From positions 3,415,026 to 3,479,025 of the forward strand of contig NC_020174.2 of assembly GCF_000224145.3 (NCBI RefSeq): a stretch of 64,000 nt of DNA, given 5' to 3'. This document shows, one piece after another, positions 11,001 to 20,740 of this stretch. The notes beneath the pieces were generated by a model, which searched no databases, was not told the origin of the DNA, and worked only from the letters and a program-made list of their open reading frames with translations. Origin of the DNA: Ciona intestinalis (lineage: Eukaryota; Chordata; Ascidiacea; Phlebobranchia; Cionidae). The position numbers and the translations under genes were made by a program. Position 1 is the first letter of the stretch, and each line of letters opens with the position of its first letter.

Positions 11001-13391
11001 ATTGATTGCAGCACAAGAATATAACAGGTATTTATGGGGTGAAGATTGCGTATAGTATACAACACATTTTCAGTTTCATTCTATACTACTTGTGATTTTT
11101 GTCGTTTTTTTTATATTAAATAAACAAATGTAACTTGTTTTATCCTCGCGTGGACATAAAAAAAACAGTCGTTAGAACACGGGTGTTCATACACCTCATG
11201 TTACCATGTATGTTACTTTGTGGGTGATTTTTTTGTTATATTTTTTAATTTCTTTTTATTTGTGGCTGATAATTTGGACAACCCATTAGAGACCACTGGG
11301 TTGGAGCAAACGCCGTTAAGTGTCTTGCCCAAAGACACATACACCCACAATGGTAGCAGTGTAGAGCCTTGAACCCATTGCCTCAGGTTAGAGGCAGGCG
11401 TGCTAAGGGCCTTCTTGCTACAATAAATTAAAGTTGCAATTTAAAAAAAATTATTATGACAAACATTTTTAGAATATTTTTTTATAGGTTAAAAATAAAA
11501 TCAGCAAAGGTTGATCAATAAAATTTATATTTAGGTCAGATTTACAGACGGATAATTGGGATCATATCATTGAAGTAAAAGGACAGTGTGTTGGAATGAC
11601 GTTGTCTTCATGTAATCGGTGATATTTTCGTTGCTAAATAAAATATTATTTCAGTATAAAGTTAAAGTAGGGTGGGAGAAGATGCGTCACCTTTTTATTC
11701 TATTTTCTCGTCCTATTTGGTAGGAAAAAAAGAACATTTAAAGAATTATAAAACTGTATTTTCAACATTCTACAACTATAAATATAGATTTATAAAACTG
11801 TCTTTTCAAATTTCGAAATGTTTTTGTAAAATGCTTCTAATTTGTGCAGATATTTGTATGTTAACGTACGAGAATGGTTAACGGAAGATGATATCAGTTT
11901 ATTCAACCCACCGCCAATTGCAAACGATATTAAGATGTTTGTGTATGATCTCATCACTATGACGAAGGTATACGCGATGACAATGTGCATGATTGTAATG
12001 ACTAATCGTTTTAATTATAGATCAGTGTCTTGAGCGGACACAATGCCAAAAGTGACGTCTTCTTTCTTCATCTCAGCAGTAATGACCTTTATGTTGCAAG
12101 GTTTGAAAAAATTTCTTGAATGAATGTTATTTGTTTTAACCTCTCGACAAACAATATTCGAAATAAAAATATAGGTGTTTTGTATTTTTGAACCTCGTGC
12201 CAACTTATGTGTTACCATGTATGTTACTTTGTTGGTGATTGTTTTTCTGACAATTTAGACAACCCATTAGTGGCCACTATGTTGGAACAATTGCCGTTAC
12301 GTGTCTTGCACATGCACCCACACTGGTAGCAGCGATGAGCCTTGAATCTATTATCTCTGGGTTAGTGGCAGAAGTGCTAACCAATATGCTTCTGCTACCA
12401 TTTTTGGCGTATTCGTCTTTGGGCAAGACACTTAACAGCAATTGCTCCAACCCAGTGGTCACTAATGGGTTGTCCAAATTATCAGCCACACATAAAAATA
12501 AAATACCAAAAAAATAATCACCCACAAAGCAACATACTTGATAACTCGTAAGCTGGCACGAGGTCTAAAAAACAAAACACCCGTGTTTAACAACTGTCCT
12601 TTCCCAGCCACGCGAGGATAAAGTAAATTACATTTATTCATCCATGCTATGCTGCAGGACATGACAAACTTTGTGTCATTTTTAGTGGTTCTGAGGACAA
12701 CTGTGGTTACATATGGGATCGCCACTACGGTGTGTGCGTTAGCCGGTTAGTTCACGATGATGTTGTAAACTGTGTTGCTGTCAATCCCTGTGATCCATCA
12801 ATGGCTGTGTCGGCAAGTGATGACAAAACTATAAAAATATGGAGATCTAAATCTTTCAGAAGGTTTGTGTGGCTGACAACATCTTGAGTATAGTTGAATG
12901 TAACTTATTTACCAATCACACATTTTTTATGCGTGGTTGATAATTTCTCCACCCCGGGGTTGAAGCAATTGCGTTAAGTGTCTTGCCCAAGGACACATAC
13001 GCCCACAATGGTAGCTGTAACAAGTCTTGAATACATAACCTCTAAGTTAGAGGCAGACGCGCTAACTTTGTGCCACAGCGTCAGACAGAAGAATTGGCAA
13101 ACTTTTAACACGGGTGTTTTGTTTCATACACCTCATGCCAGCTTACGAGTTACCATGTGTTTTACTTTGTGAGTGATTATTTTTTTTTTTTTTATGTATG
13201 GCTTATAATTTGGACAACCGATTAGTGACCACTAGGTTGGAACAATTAGTACTGCTTTATTGTAGACTGATTACTGTTTAATGTATTTTTGGCCGATCTA
13301 CTTTAATTTAAATATGACTAAATCTAAAATTTGCCTAAACTTCTACAGACTGCTCAGCGGAGTACGTGCAAAAGCAAGAACAAAAGTATGA
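5006..13391 (+). CDS. FBXW5: F-box and WD-repeat protein, FBXW5 type (15 exons, complete)
   Basis: Exons 5006-5120, 5651-5755, 6358-6515, 7091-7294, 7901-8035, 8496-8609, 9277-9370, 9744-10056, 10662-10774, 10943-11027, 11535-11618, 11850-11967, 12021-12100, 12686-12862, 13349-13391 give 645 aa; human FBXW5 has about 566. The F-box lies near residues 13-60 (WELLPEELLLKIFQYVD, then TCRRW). FBXW5 hallmarks follow: AISWKEEYERL, EHTDEVLHVAF, YTQLSQFSPCD, SRVRILPYDV, PHQIGIK, YLYVNVREW and PPPIANDI. C-terminal WD repeats carry SGSEDNCGYIWDRHY and ASDDKTIKIW. The family is a substrate receptor of SCF and CUL4-DDB1 ligases; in mammals SCF-FBXW5 targets the centriole protein SAS-6 and is controlled by PLK4. 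The large exon 9744-10056 encodes a cysteine-containing region I do not recognise from vertebrate FBXW5, and its acceptor abuts a SINE tail. Confidence 0.92.
5268..5615. mobile_element. Composite of two S1 pieces in opposite orientation
   Basis: 5268-5358 is an inverted S1 tail (CTTGGCAGGGAAACAGCAGT); at TTACCATGAGGTAATGGG it switches directly into a forward S1 body (5359-5615). Confidence 0.65.
6528..6912 (-). mobile_element. S1 SINE pieces, two in the same orientation
   Basis: A truncated S1 tail (6528-6660) is followed by a second S1 lacking its tRNA head (6668-6912). In FBXW5 intron 3. Confidence 0.65.
7371..7686 (-). mobile_element. S1 SINE, nearly full length
   Basis: Runs from tail GTAACTTACTTTATCCTCGC to head CTAGCCAGTTTGCCACGGCG. 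An M1 follows directly. Read on the minus strand it begins with a tRNA-like A box. Confidence 0.8.
7688..7883. mobile_element. M1 MITE
   Basis: CATTCTATTTTC-first orientation. Its right end CACCCTACTATA lies 17 nt before the acceptor of FBXW5 exon 5. Confidence 0.85.
8335..8490. repeat. Low-complexity AT tract
   Basis: Reiterated TTTTAAATTTTGTAAATT motifs ahead of FBXW5 exon 6. Confidence 0.6.
9015..9208. mobile_element. M1 MITE
   Basis: CATTTTATTTTCTCG-first copy with left end TAGTGGGGGAGGATGGGAC, in FBXW5 intron 6. Confidence 0.8.
9430..9743 (+). mobile_element. S1 SINE whose tail abuts FBXW5 exon 8
   Basis: Head GGGCAAAATTGTTAGCGCGC, core TGTCCTTGGGCAAGACATTT, tail GTAAGTTACATTCATTCATT followed by CAG and the exon. 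The exon acceptor is therefore the end of the SINE tail. Confidence 0.8.
9744..10056 (+). CDS. FBXW5: FBXW5 exon 8: lineage-specific Cys-rich insert
   Basis: This exon encodes residues about 309-413 of the FBXW5-like protein. It has two CxxC pairs, CDGC near its start and CPVCGQE near its end, plus further cysteines (CMTN, CFSFC, CGIQ, CHF). Spacing of the pairs is about 80 residues, reminiscent of a split zinc-binding site, but no named zinc domain is recognised. The exon sits between the conserved MRSEPDVDLSQHLHAMHF block and the FTGDYVSIPHQIG block, where vertebrate FBXW5 has a poorly conserved linker. Confidence 0.75.
10250..10393. repeat. Long hairpin (inverted repeat) in FBXW5 intron 8
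   Basis: TAGTGTATTTTCCAAAAGCA...GCTGCTCATCTGGTAT on the left pairs with ATACCAGATGAGCTGC...TGGAAAATACACTGTA on the right. Arms are about 50 bp, loop about 40. Likely a fold-back MITE. Confidence 0.7.
10428..10620. mobile_element. M1 MITE
   Basis: TTATTCTAATTTCTTG-first copy, right end TTCCCCCAACCTTCTATA, 42 nt before the acceptor of FBXW5 exon 9. Confidence 0.8.
10805..10908. mobile_element. M1 half element
   Basis: Left half only (TAGTAGGGTGGGGGAAGATG through GAGGTCGTGAGG), in FBXW5 intron 9. Confidence 0.75.
11128..11405 (-). mobile_element. S1 SINE
   Basis: Tail-first copy in FBXW5 intron 10, ending inside the tRNA-like head at GGTTAGAGGCAGGCGTGCTA. Confidence 0.75.
11667..11768. mobile_element. 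M1 half element
   Basis: Left half of an M1 in the opposite polarity to 10805-10908; breaks off in the centre of the element. Confidence 0.7.
12176..12643. mobile_element. Inverted pair of S1 SINEs
   Basis: 12176-12378 is minus-strand S1, 12379-12643 plus-strand S1 with the tail ending 43 nt before FBXW5 exon 14. The heads meet in the centre, so the transcript could fold back. Confidence 0.7.
12895..13246 (-). mobile_element. Two partial S1 SINEs, same orientation
   Basis: 12895-13090 carries core and head; 13101-13246 carries the tail half of another copy. In the last FBXW5 intron. Confidence 0.6.
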
Positions 13392-13574
13392 GTGGTTTTA
13401 GCCTCAGCCACATATTGTACTTTACAAAAATTATATAACTTTGTTTATTATACCCGATATGCTCCAGTTAGGGAGTGTAAAATGTTGCACAGGTCAATTG
13501 CAGGCTTTTGCAGCTAACATAACAGATATTTCATTCTTGTCTAACGACGAAACTAATCATGGCCTAAATTTCGA

Positions 13575-13725
13575 TCTTGCTTTTTTAGTCGCCCAACTAA
13601 AATTTTAGTTTGTATATTTTGACCACTAACTTCTGTACTAAGTAATGCACAGAAAATTAGTCGGTCGATTCAACGTGAAAAATCACAGACTAAATTTTAG
13701 TCTGCGACTAAAAAAACAATAGTTA
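13575..13725. repeat. Possible small MITE downstream of FBXW5
   Basis: TTTTTTAGTCGCCCAACTAA near the left and AGTCTGCGACTAAAAAAAC on the right are imperfect inverted repeats; the interior repeats ACTAAAATTTTAGT palindromes. No second copy in the window. Confidence 0.4.
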
Positions 13726-14011
13726 CGCAACCAACTAGTTTTTGGGTAACAGAGAGTACCATCCCTGGTCTAAGTTTAAGAGAGAAAATATTTTCGAATT
13801 TTGACAAAAAAATTGCTGATCTGCTGATTTAGTATCTAAACTCTGGATAAAAAATTTCGAAATTTAAAAAGTTAACCATAATTGAGAAATCGCAGTGCCA
13901 AGCAGTGTTTATATTCCCATCAGTGCATAAAGATAATGTGTTATATTGTGTTATGTTTATTAAGATATTAAGACAATGTGTTATAAAGTTCTGTGTAAGT
14001 GTTATTGTTTT

Positions 14012-14017
14012 AATAAA
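14012..14017 (+). other. Polyadenylation signal candidate for FBXW5
   Basis: AATAAA lies about 620 nt after the FBXW5 stop, just before an M1 element. It is the clearest sense-strand hexamer before the next gene, but assignment is tentative. Confidence 0.3.
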
Positions 14018-14056
14018 TTCTATATGGTCCGAACTCCGTTACTGTTAAATGAAAAT

Positions 14057-14225
14057 ATAGTAGGGTGGGGCAAGATTGGACACTTTTAGCACATTAAACA
14101 ACTAATAATGGTATATGGGAGTTGTAAGAATATGTTTTTTATAAATCTTTAAATGTTTTTGTTTACTACCAAATCGGCCAAGAAATTACAATGAAAGGGT
14201 GTACCATCTTCCCCCACCCTACTAT
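14057..14225. mobile_element. M1 MITE, internally shortened
   Basis: Both terminal repeats present; the TGATCGTGTTTT segment is deleted. Shares its right boundary with the next S1. Confidence 0.8.
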
Positions 14226-14536
14226 GAATGTAACTTACTTTATCCTCGCGTGGCCAGAAAACGACAGTCGTTATCACACGGGTTTAACACCTCGTGCCAG
14301 CTTACGAGTTACCATGTATGTTACTTTTGGGGTAATTATTTTTTTTTGGATTTTTTCTTTTTTTTATGTATTTCTGATAATTTATTTCTGACCATTAGTG
14401 ACCACTGGGTTGGAGCAATTGCCGTTAAGTGTCTTGCTCAAAGACACATACGCCCTCAATGGTAGCAGCATCGAGCCTTGAACCCATTACCTATGGGTTA
14501 CAGGCAGGCGCGCTAACCACTATACCACGGCGCCGG
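14224..14536 (-). mobile_element. S1 SINE, full length, upstream of HINFP
   Basis: Complete from GTAACTTACTTTATCCTCGC to TATACCACGGCGCCGGA, 350 bp before the HINFP start codon. Confidence 0.8.
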
Positions 14537-14779
14537 AATAGTATATATATTTTTTTTTTCGGATTTTTTTTTTCGAAAAGACGAAAAAAATTTCATTTAT
14601 TTGTTCATTAAATTATAAATCAAACCACCACAAAGTTACTGTTTTAGCACAAAGATCATAAATAAGAGCAAGTCGATAAAACAGACCTAATTACGTGCAT
14701 ATGAATGCTTGGCTCTCTTATATTATTTTCTATTCCGTTAGCGGAATTCGGGGCAGTTTTCGCGGTATTAGTTCGGTGC

Positions 14780-14788
14780 TTTCCCGCC
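14780..14788 (+). promoter_or_regulatory. E2F-like site upstream of HINFP
   Basis: TTTCCCGCC matches the E2F consensus TTTSSCGC, 100 nt before the HINFP start codon. It lies in a locally GC-rich island (GTTAGCGGAATTCGGGGCAG nearby) without a TATA box. An E2F-controlled promoter would suit a gene acting at the G1/S histone switch; function is inferred. Confidence 0.45.
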
Positions 14789-14887
14789 TGAAACTTTTGT
14801 ATTAGAAATGAATAAAATAATGATAATGTTTCGGTAATCTTAAGGACTTAAACGTTTAAAATACATGAAAATAAGTGAAATTCTCGG

Positions 14888-17800
14888 ATGTCAACTCCCA
14901 TAAAAACGGCACACAAATGTGTGAAGTTCCAGCCGTTGCAACTTCGATGTGAATGGAATGGTTGTCAAGTTATTCTCGCTGATCTAAGCCAGTTTTACGA
15001 ACACTTGAGCAACCATTTTTATGCATTAACCCCAGGTAGACTTTTTATCTGCTGATTTTGGTGCTAGTAAAGAATCTTTTTTTTTTTAATAAATGTAAAT
15101 ATGTTTTAAACAGTAAACGTGTTTTATTAGCGACTGTTGTTTTGTTGCTATATCCTGTCTTTTCCTTAAAAACATTTCTAAATCTTCGCTACCGTAAGCG
15201 GAGAGACAAATATAGTTATTATTATTATTTTTAATAAAACAATGGAACCTTACCTATAGTATTTAGTTACTAATAATTACAAACTTCTATTAAACAGAAA
15301 ATAGTCTTTCCTGCAAATGGGACAATTGCACATTCGTTTGTCAGAATGGTGTCGATTTGTTTAGACATTTAAATTTCCATGGATACCACACCAAAGTAAG
15401 TTCTTTACTGTTTTATACAGTAAAGCATTTTTTTAAAACTATGTTTATAATATTTTTTTAAATGATATATATATATATATATATATGTTGTATATGCTGT
15501 TGTTTTACCGTTACTACCCGTCTTTTCGCTTTCGTAAACTCTCCCATTCTTCGTTATCAATAAGTTTTAAAATAAATCATTACTCGAAATAAATTCAACT
15601 CATTTATTTATTCAGATAAAATGGTGGGGTTTATTATGCCATCAAGAAATCCAGCTTGGTGAATGCCATAATCCTAATAATCGTAACATGATTCCTGAGT
15701 TACCTCACAGCTTCAAATGCCAGTGGAGTGATTGCTCGATGGTTTGTTTAAACTTTGTTGCGATTATATAGTAGAGTGGGGGAAGAAAGACCACTTTTAT
15801 TCTATTTTCTCGTCCCATTTTGTAATAAACAAAGAATATTAATAGAATTTAAAATCGTATCATCACGAATCCCATAGACTGTTGTTAATTGTTTAAAACT
15901 CGATCAGGATATTTGGATATTATGTGCTAAAGGTGTCCCGTCTTCCCCCACCCTACTACATATATATACAAACAGATTTAAAACAATTATTTTATGTTTA
16001 AAATTGTTTAAGAAAATATCATAATTATTATTCAGTTAAATTTAAAAAAAAATGTCATAATTGATCTTTCAAATTTTATCGCAGCATTTAAACTGAAACC
16101 ATGGATATTTTTCCAAGCACAGATTTTTAATACTTGGCATTAAATTAACTTAGTTTATTGACAGCGATTCTAAATTTTTTAATTTTGAAATTACCATCTA
16201 AACCAGGTTAATATTTCAGCTGGTTGTAATTCACCTTGCATAAAAAATTCCAAAAAGACAACTGTAGACTTGAAACAGAAATAAACATTGCAATAATTTT
16301 TGTCTGACTTTTCCATGCGAATGGTGTTATGAACATTAAAGGATAAAAAATCTTAAATACATGTGTACAGCAAATAGTTTTATAAATCAGTTTCTTAAAT
16401 TGCATTTTAACAGGTTTTTGAAAATGCTGATCAATTTTTTATACATGTTTATGACCACGCAGTATTATCTGAAAAAGAAGTTCTCGAAAATGGAAAAATT
16501 GTTTTTTCCTGTCACTGGACAGGTATATAGTTTGTTGTAATGTAACTTACTTACTTAATCCCTGCGTGGTTGGAAAACGACAGTCATTATTCCACTGGTG
16601 TTCTGTTTATACACCTCCTGCCAGCTTACCAGTTACCAAGTATGTTATTTTGTGGGGGATTATTTTTTAAGGGATTTTTGTACAACCCATTAGTGACCAC
16701 TGGGATGGAGCAATTGCCGTTAAGTGTCTTGCCCAAGGACGCATACTTTCACAAATCCATAATGGTAGCAGCGGCAAGCCTTGAACCCATTACCTCTGGG
16801 GTTATAGGCAGGCAGGCTAACCAACTGTGCTACGAACTAATATTTGTTGTATTTGCAGGGTGTAAGTATTATTATGATACACAAGGTAAAACATCAGCTT
16901 GTGTAGCAAGATCAAAGCTGAAAGATCATACGCGATCACACACAAAAGAGAAATGTTATGCCTGTCCATGGTGCGGGAACTTATACGTTAATAAAACTAA
17001 ATTTACCGACCATTTTGATCGACAAGCTGCAGAAGAAAGTAAGTCAACAACTGTCAAAAATAATTTTGTATATACAGTGCTTGTTTGATTCGTGTTTTAA
17101 CAAGTGTTGTTTTGTCGATATATACTGTCTTTTCGTTTAAATTACTTCTAAATCATCGCTACCAAAATCAAAAATACAAATAAAAGTTATATTTTTATTA
17201 TTAAGCTCCATATTTAAAAAAAATATTGACAACTTTTAAAACAATACATTCAGCACATTCTTTCCAATGCACTCATTGTTCAAGGACATTTTTAACTGAG
17301 AGGATATTAAAAGATCATATGCGCCAACATGGTAACTTTATTATAGAAATATTTTGATTTTTTTAGTAGTGTCACGAAGTTACGAATGTTGCACATGATA
17401 ACTTTAAAATGATATAGTAGGGTGAGGCAAGACGAGACAACTTTAGCACATAATATCCAAATACCCTAATCGTGTTTTGAGCAATTAACAACGGTCTAAG
17501 GAGTCGTGACTCGTGAGGATACGGTTTTATAATTGAATATGCAAGAAAATAGAAAGAAAAGGTGTCACATTTTACCCCAACCTACTATATTTGTTCTTAG
17601 GATTAATTTTTAAATTTTGAAATAGCGGAAAAGCAAATTTTGGAAGCAGCATTGATATTAAACAAATGCAACATCTGATAACCTAATTAATCCTGAACCT
17701 TTTTTTCTTCAGTAAATCACTACAAATGTCCTAAATGTGAAATGACGTGTCCTAACCCATCATCATTAAAACACCATATTAGATACAAACATTCTGATGA

Positions 17801-19091
17801 AAGACCGTATGCCTGCTCATACTGCCCCTACAAGTAAGTACCCATGAACTGCCCGTATAAGTATGTATTCATTTTTTTGTCCTGCGCTATGGCTCAGTGG
17901 TTTAGGCACCTGCATTGAAACCAAAGGGTCCCCGGTTTGATGCTCGGCGGCGCTACTTATACTGATCGGCGTATGTGTCCTTGGGCAAGACACTTAACGG
18001 ATAGTGCTCTAACCCAGGATGTTAGGGTAATGGGCAAAATCCAAACTAAATCCCACAAGGACCTTACTCATGAAGAGTAAAAAGAAAGCATTCATAAACA
18101 ACTTACATAAAAACTTTCAGGGTGTTGGGGTAATGGGCCAATTGTGGCCTAAATCCAAGGTCCTTGACAAGGAGCACCCTACCCATATAGAATAGAAATT
18201 AGAATAAAAAGTTCATAATACATTGAATGCACTAACATTAAACATTTATCCTCCTGCCTATGAAACCCATTAATTTTTTCCCAGAAAATCATATTTATTA
18301 TTTAATAGCTTATACAACAGTTTATCATGTTAAGCCTAGTTTGTTGTGGCCTTCGTTCATTTATTTCAAAGAAAACAGGGTTTAACGGAAAAAATGTAGT
18401 CTTAACGTCACAGTGTAAAACCTAATAATGTTAAACGAAAAACTTTAGTAAATAACACAGAAATTTAAATGATTTTAGTCTACCGTGTAAAGTAACAGAG
18501 AAATTTAAACGATTCGAGTCTAACGCGTAAAATAACAGAGAAAATTAAACGATTCGAGTCTAACGCGTAAAATAACAAAGAAATTTAAATGGTTTTAGTC
18601 TAACGCGTAAAATAACAGAGAAATTGAAATGATTCGAGTCTAACACGTAAAATAACAAAGAAATTTAAATGGTTTGGTGTCTAACATGTAAATTTACAAA
18701 GAAATCTAAATGATTCGAGTCTAACGCGTAAAATAACAAAGAAATTTAAATGGTTTTAGTCTAACGCGTAAAATAACAGAGAAATTGAAATGATTCGAGT
18801 CTAACACGTAAAATAACAAAGAAATTTAAATGGTTTGGGGTCTAACATGTAAATTTACAAAGAAATCTAAATGATTCGAGTCTAACATAATATCATAGCC
18901 TAGTTTAAATTACTTTCTTAGACTGTTGTTTTAACAACTTGTTTATTGTCAGGTCAAAGGAACCTTATGATCTTCAAGTTCATGCCACGTTTCATCGAAA
19001 TGATTTACTTTATAAATGCCACGTTAAAGATTGTGATTACGTCGTTCGTTCTCTGCAAAATCTGAGATATCATTATCGAACAAAACATACG
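14888..19091 (+). CDS. HINFP: Histone H4 transcription factor, HINFP/MIZF type (8 exons, 3' end missing)
   Basis: Exons 14888-15035, 15298-15395, 15616-15741, 16414-16522, 16859-17038, 17254-17331, 17713-17833, 18953-19091 give 333 aa in phase. Nine C2H2-type fingers are visible in HINFP order: RCEWNGC...H, SCKWDNC...[16 protein letters not shown] linker, [14 protein letters not shown]...[21 protein letters not shown]...NKTKFTDH (second His missing, as in the vertebrate protein), [36 protein letters not shown], and [25 protein letters not shown]. Known role: nuclear, binds the H4 subtype-specific element and recruits NPAT for histone H4 transcription at S phase. The expected last finger and C-terminal tail are not visible and probably lie in the N gap at 19763-20262. 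Finger 4 carries a short insertion. Confidence 0.9.
15092..15235 (+). repeat. T1 repeat
   Basis: Core ACTGTTGTTTTGTTGCTATA, CTACCGTAAGCGGAGAGACA and TTATTATT tail, in HINFP intron 1. Confidence 0.7.
15768..15959. mobile_element. M1 MITE
   Basis: Copy in HINFP intron 3, inserted about 27 nt after the donor of exon 3; right end CTTCCCCCACCCTACTA. Confidence 0.85.
16540..16846 (-). mobile_element. S1 SINE
   Basis: Lies between the donor of HINFP exon 4 and the acceptor of exon 5, filling nearly the whole intron. The head ends 12 nt before the AG. Confidence 0.75.
17087..17205 (+). repeat. T1 repeat, truncated
   Basis: Starts at TTCGTGTTTTAACAAGTGTT, 49 nt after the HINFP exon 5 donor, and ends in a TTATTATT tail. 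Confidence 0.65.
17414..17588. mobile_element. M1 MITE
   Basis: GCACATAATATCC-first copy in HINFP intron 6, with both termini. Confidence 0.8.
17879..18215 (+). mobile_element. S2 SINE (reference copy)
   Basis: tRNA-like head TGGCTCAGTGGTTTAGGCAC with a B-box-like CCCGGTTTGATGCTC, then the core TGTCCTTGGGCAAGACACTT that S1 also carries, then GTAATGGGC...CCTAAATCC...GGACC modules, two in tandem. The head differs from that of S1. Confidence 0.7.
18449..18890. repeat. 40-bp minisatellite with higher-order structure, HINFP intron 7
   Basis: About 11 units of GTAAAATAACARAGAAATTT...GATTCGAGTCTAACGC. Four variant units form a 161-bp higher-order repeat seen twice, starting at 18567 and 18728. Confidence 0.85.
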
Positions 19092-19099
19092 GTTTGTAA

Positions 19100-19625
19100 A
19101 GTGTTAGTTTCTTTTGCGCATGAATGAATGAATAAATGTAACTCATTTATCCTCACGTAGCAGGCAAGGACAATCCTTTTATAACAGATAGTTTGTTTCA
19201 CACATGTGTTAGTTTCTATTGTGCATGAATGAATGAATGAATGTAACCCATTTACCCGCACATAGCGGGACAAGGACAATCCTTTTACAACAGATAGTCT
19301 GTTTCACACATGTGTTAGTTTCTATTGTGCATGAATGAATGAATGAATGTAACCCATTTACCCGCACATAGCGGGACAAGGACAATCCTTTTACAACGGA
19401 TAGTCTGTTTCACACATGTGTTAGTTTCTATTGTGCATGAATGAATGAATGAATGTAACCCATTTACCCGCACATAGCGGGACAAGGACAATCCTTTTAT
19501 AACAGATAGTCTGTTTCACACATGTGTTAGTTTCTATCGTGCATGAATGACTGAATGAATGTAACTTATGTACCCGCACATAGCGGGACAAGGACACCAT
19601 TTTATAACGGATGTTCTGTTTCACA
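19100..19625 (-). repeat. Tandem array of S1 tail units after HINFP exon 8
   Basis: Five units of 104-108 bp. Each holds GAAT repeats, GTAACCCATTTACCCGCACA, GGACAAGGACAATCCTTTTA and TGTTTCACACATGTG, a diverged S1 tail. The array grades into an S1 body at 19620-19740. Confidence 0.75.
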
Positions 19626-19762
19626 CCTTGTGTACAGTATGTAACTTTGTGGGTGATTTATTTGTGGCATGTTTTGGTTTTTATGTATCGCTACCATTTT
19701 GAACGACTTATTAGTGACCATGGGCATTATAACCCTGGGTGCTGAGGTGCTTAAATGGGATA

Positions 19763-20262
19763 NNNNNNNNNNNNNNNNNNNNNNNNNNNNNNNNNNNNNN
19801 NNNNNNNNNNNNNNNNNNNNNNNNNNNNNNNNNNNNNNNNNNNNNNNNNNNNNNNNNNNNNNNNNNNNNNNNNNNNNNNNNNNNNNNNNNNNNNNNNNNN
19901 NNNNNNNNNNNNNNNNNNNNNNNNNNNNNNNNNNNNNNNNNNNNNNNNNNNNNNNNNNNNNNNNNNNNNNNNNNNNNNNNNNNNNNNNNNNNNNNNNNNN
20001 NNNNNNNNNNNNNNNNNNNNNNNNNNNNNNNNNNNNNNNNNNNNNNNNNNNNNNNNNNNNNNNNNNNNNNNNNNNNNNNNNNNNNNNNNNNNNNNNNNNN
20101 NNNNNNNNNNNNNNNNNNNNNNNNNNNNNNNNNNNNNNNNNNNNNNNNNNNNNNNNNNNNNNNNNNNNNNNNNNNNNNNNNNNNNNNNNNNNNNNNNNNN
20201 NNNNNNNNNNNNNNNNNNNNNNNNNNNNNNNNNNNNNNNNNNNNNNNNNNNNNNNNNNNNNN
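19763..20262. other. 500-base assembly gap
   Basis: All N. It lies where the HINFP 3' end and the CEP192 5' end should be. TAAAATG directly after it is followed by GTAAGG, which could be a donor site of a hidden exon. Confidence 0.9.
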
Positions 20263-20334
20263 ATAAAATGGTAAGGGTAAATCTGATCAAAAAGTACATT
20301 TAAATGGTTAAATGGATTTTATTTTATTCTGTGG

Positions 20335-20425
20335 TGAGGCCCCATGGCGTGCCACTTCATGTCTCCTAGGATTTAGGCCAGGATTGGCCCATTACCCCAA
20401 CACCCAGGGTGCTACCGTAAGGACC
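20335..20425 (-). repeat. S2 3'-module, inverted
   Basis: GTGAGGCCCCATGGCGTGCC...TAGGATTTAGGCCAGGATTG, reverse complement of the S2 end module. The following 100 bp holds nothing recognised. Confidence 0.6.
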
Positions 20426-20524
20426 TTTACCAGTTTTTGGAGCCTGTCTCTTTTCCAAAGGAAGGCAACTAGAGCTTTAATTGTGGGTGGGAGATCTTTT
20501 CTAGTTATTTTTGTTGTTGTTTGA

Positions 20525-20718
20525 TAGAGTAGGTTGGGGCAAGACGGGACACCTTTAGCACATAATATCCAAATATCCTGATCGTGTTTTAAACAATTTA
20601 CAACGGTATACGTAAGTCATAAAGATATGGTTTTATAATTCTTTGAATGTTCTTTGTTTACTACCCAATGGGTTGAGAAAATAGAATGAAAAGCTGTCCC
20701 ATTTTTCCCATCCTACTT
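20525..20718. mobile_element. M1 MITE
   Basis: GCACATAATATCCAAATATC-first copy; right terminus 22 nt before the first visible CEP192 exon. Confidence 0.85.
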
Positions 20719-20740
20719 ATTCTTATTCCTTGTTACACAG

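Noticed and set aside
16570..17088. 172-codon frame as one gene
   Set aside because: Its first half is S1 SINE sequence; only the part from 16859 is the real HINFP exon.
19669..20303. Long open frames of 175-201 codons
   Set aside because: Almost entirely N; the frame is open only because of the assembly gap.
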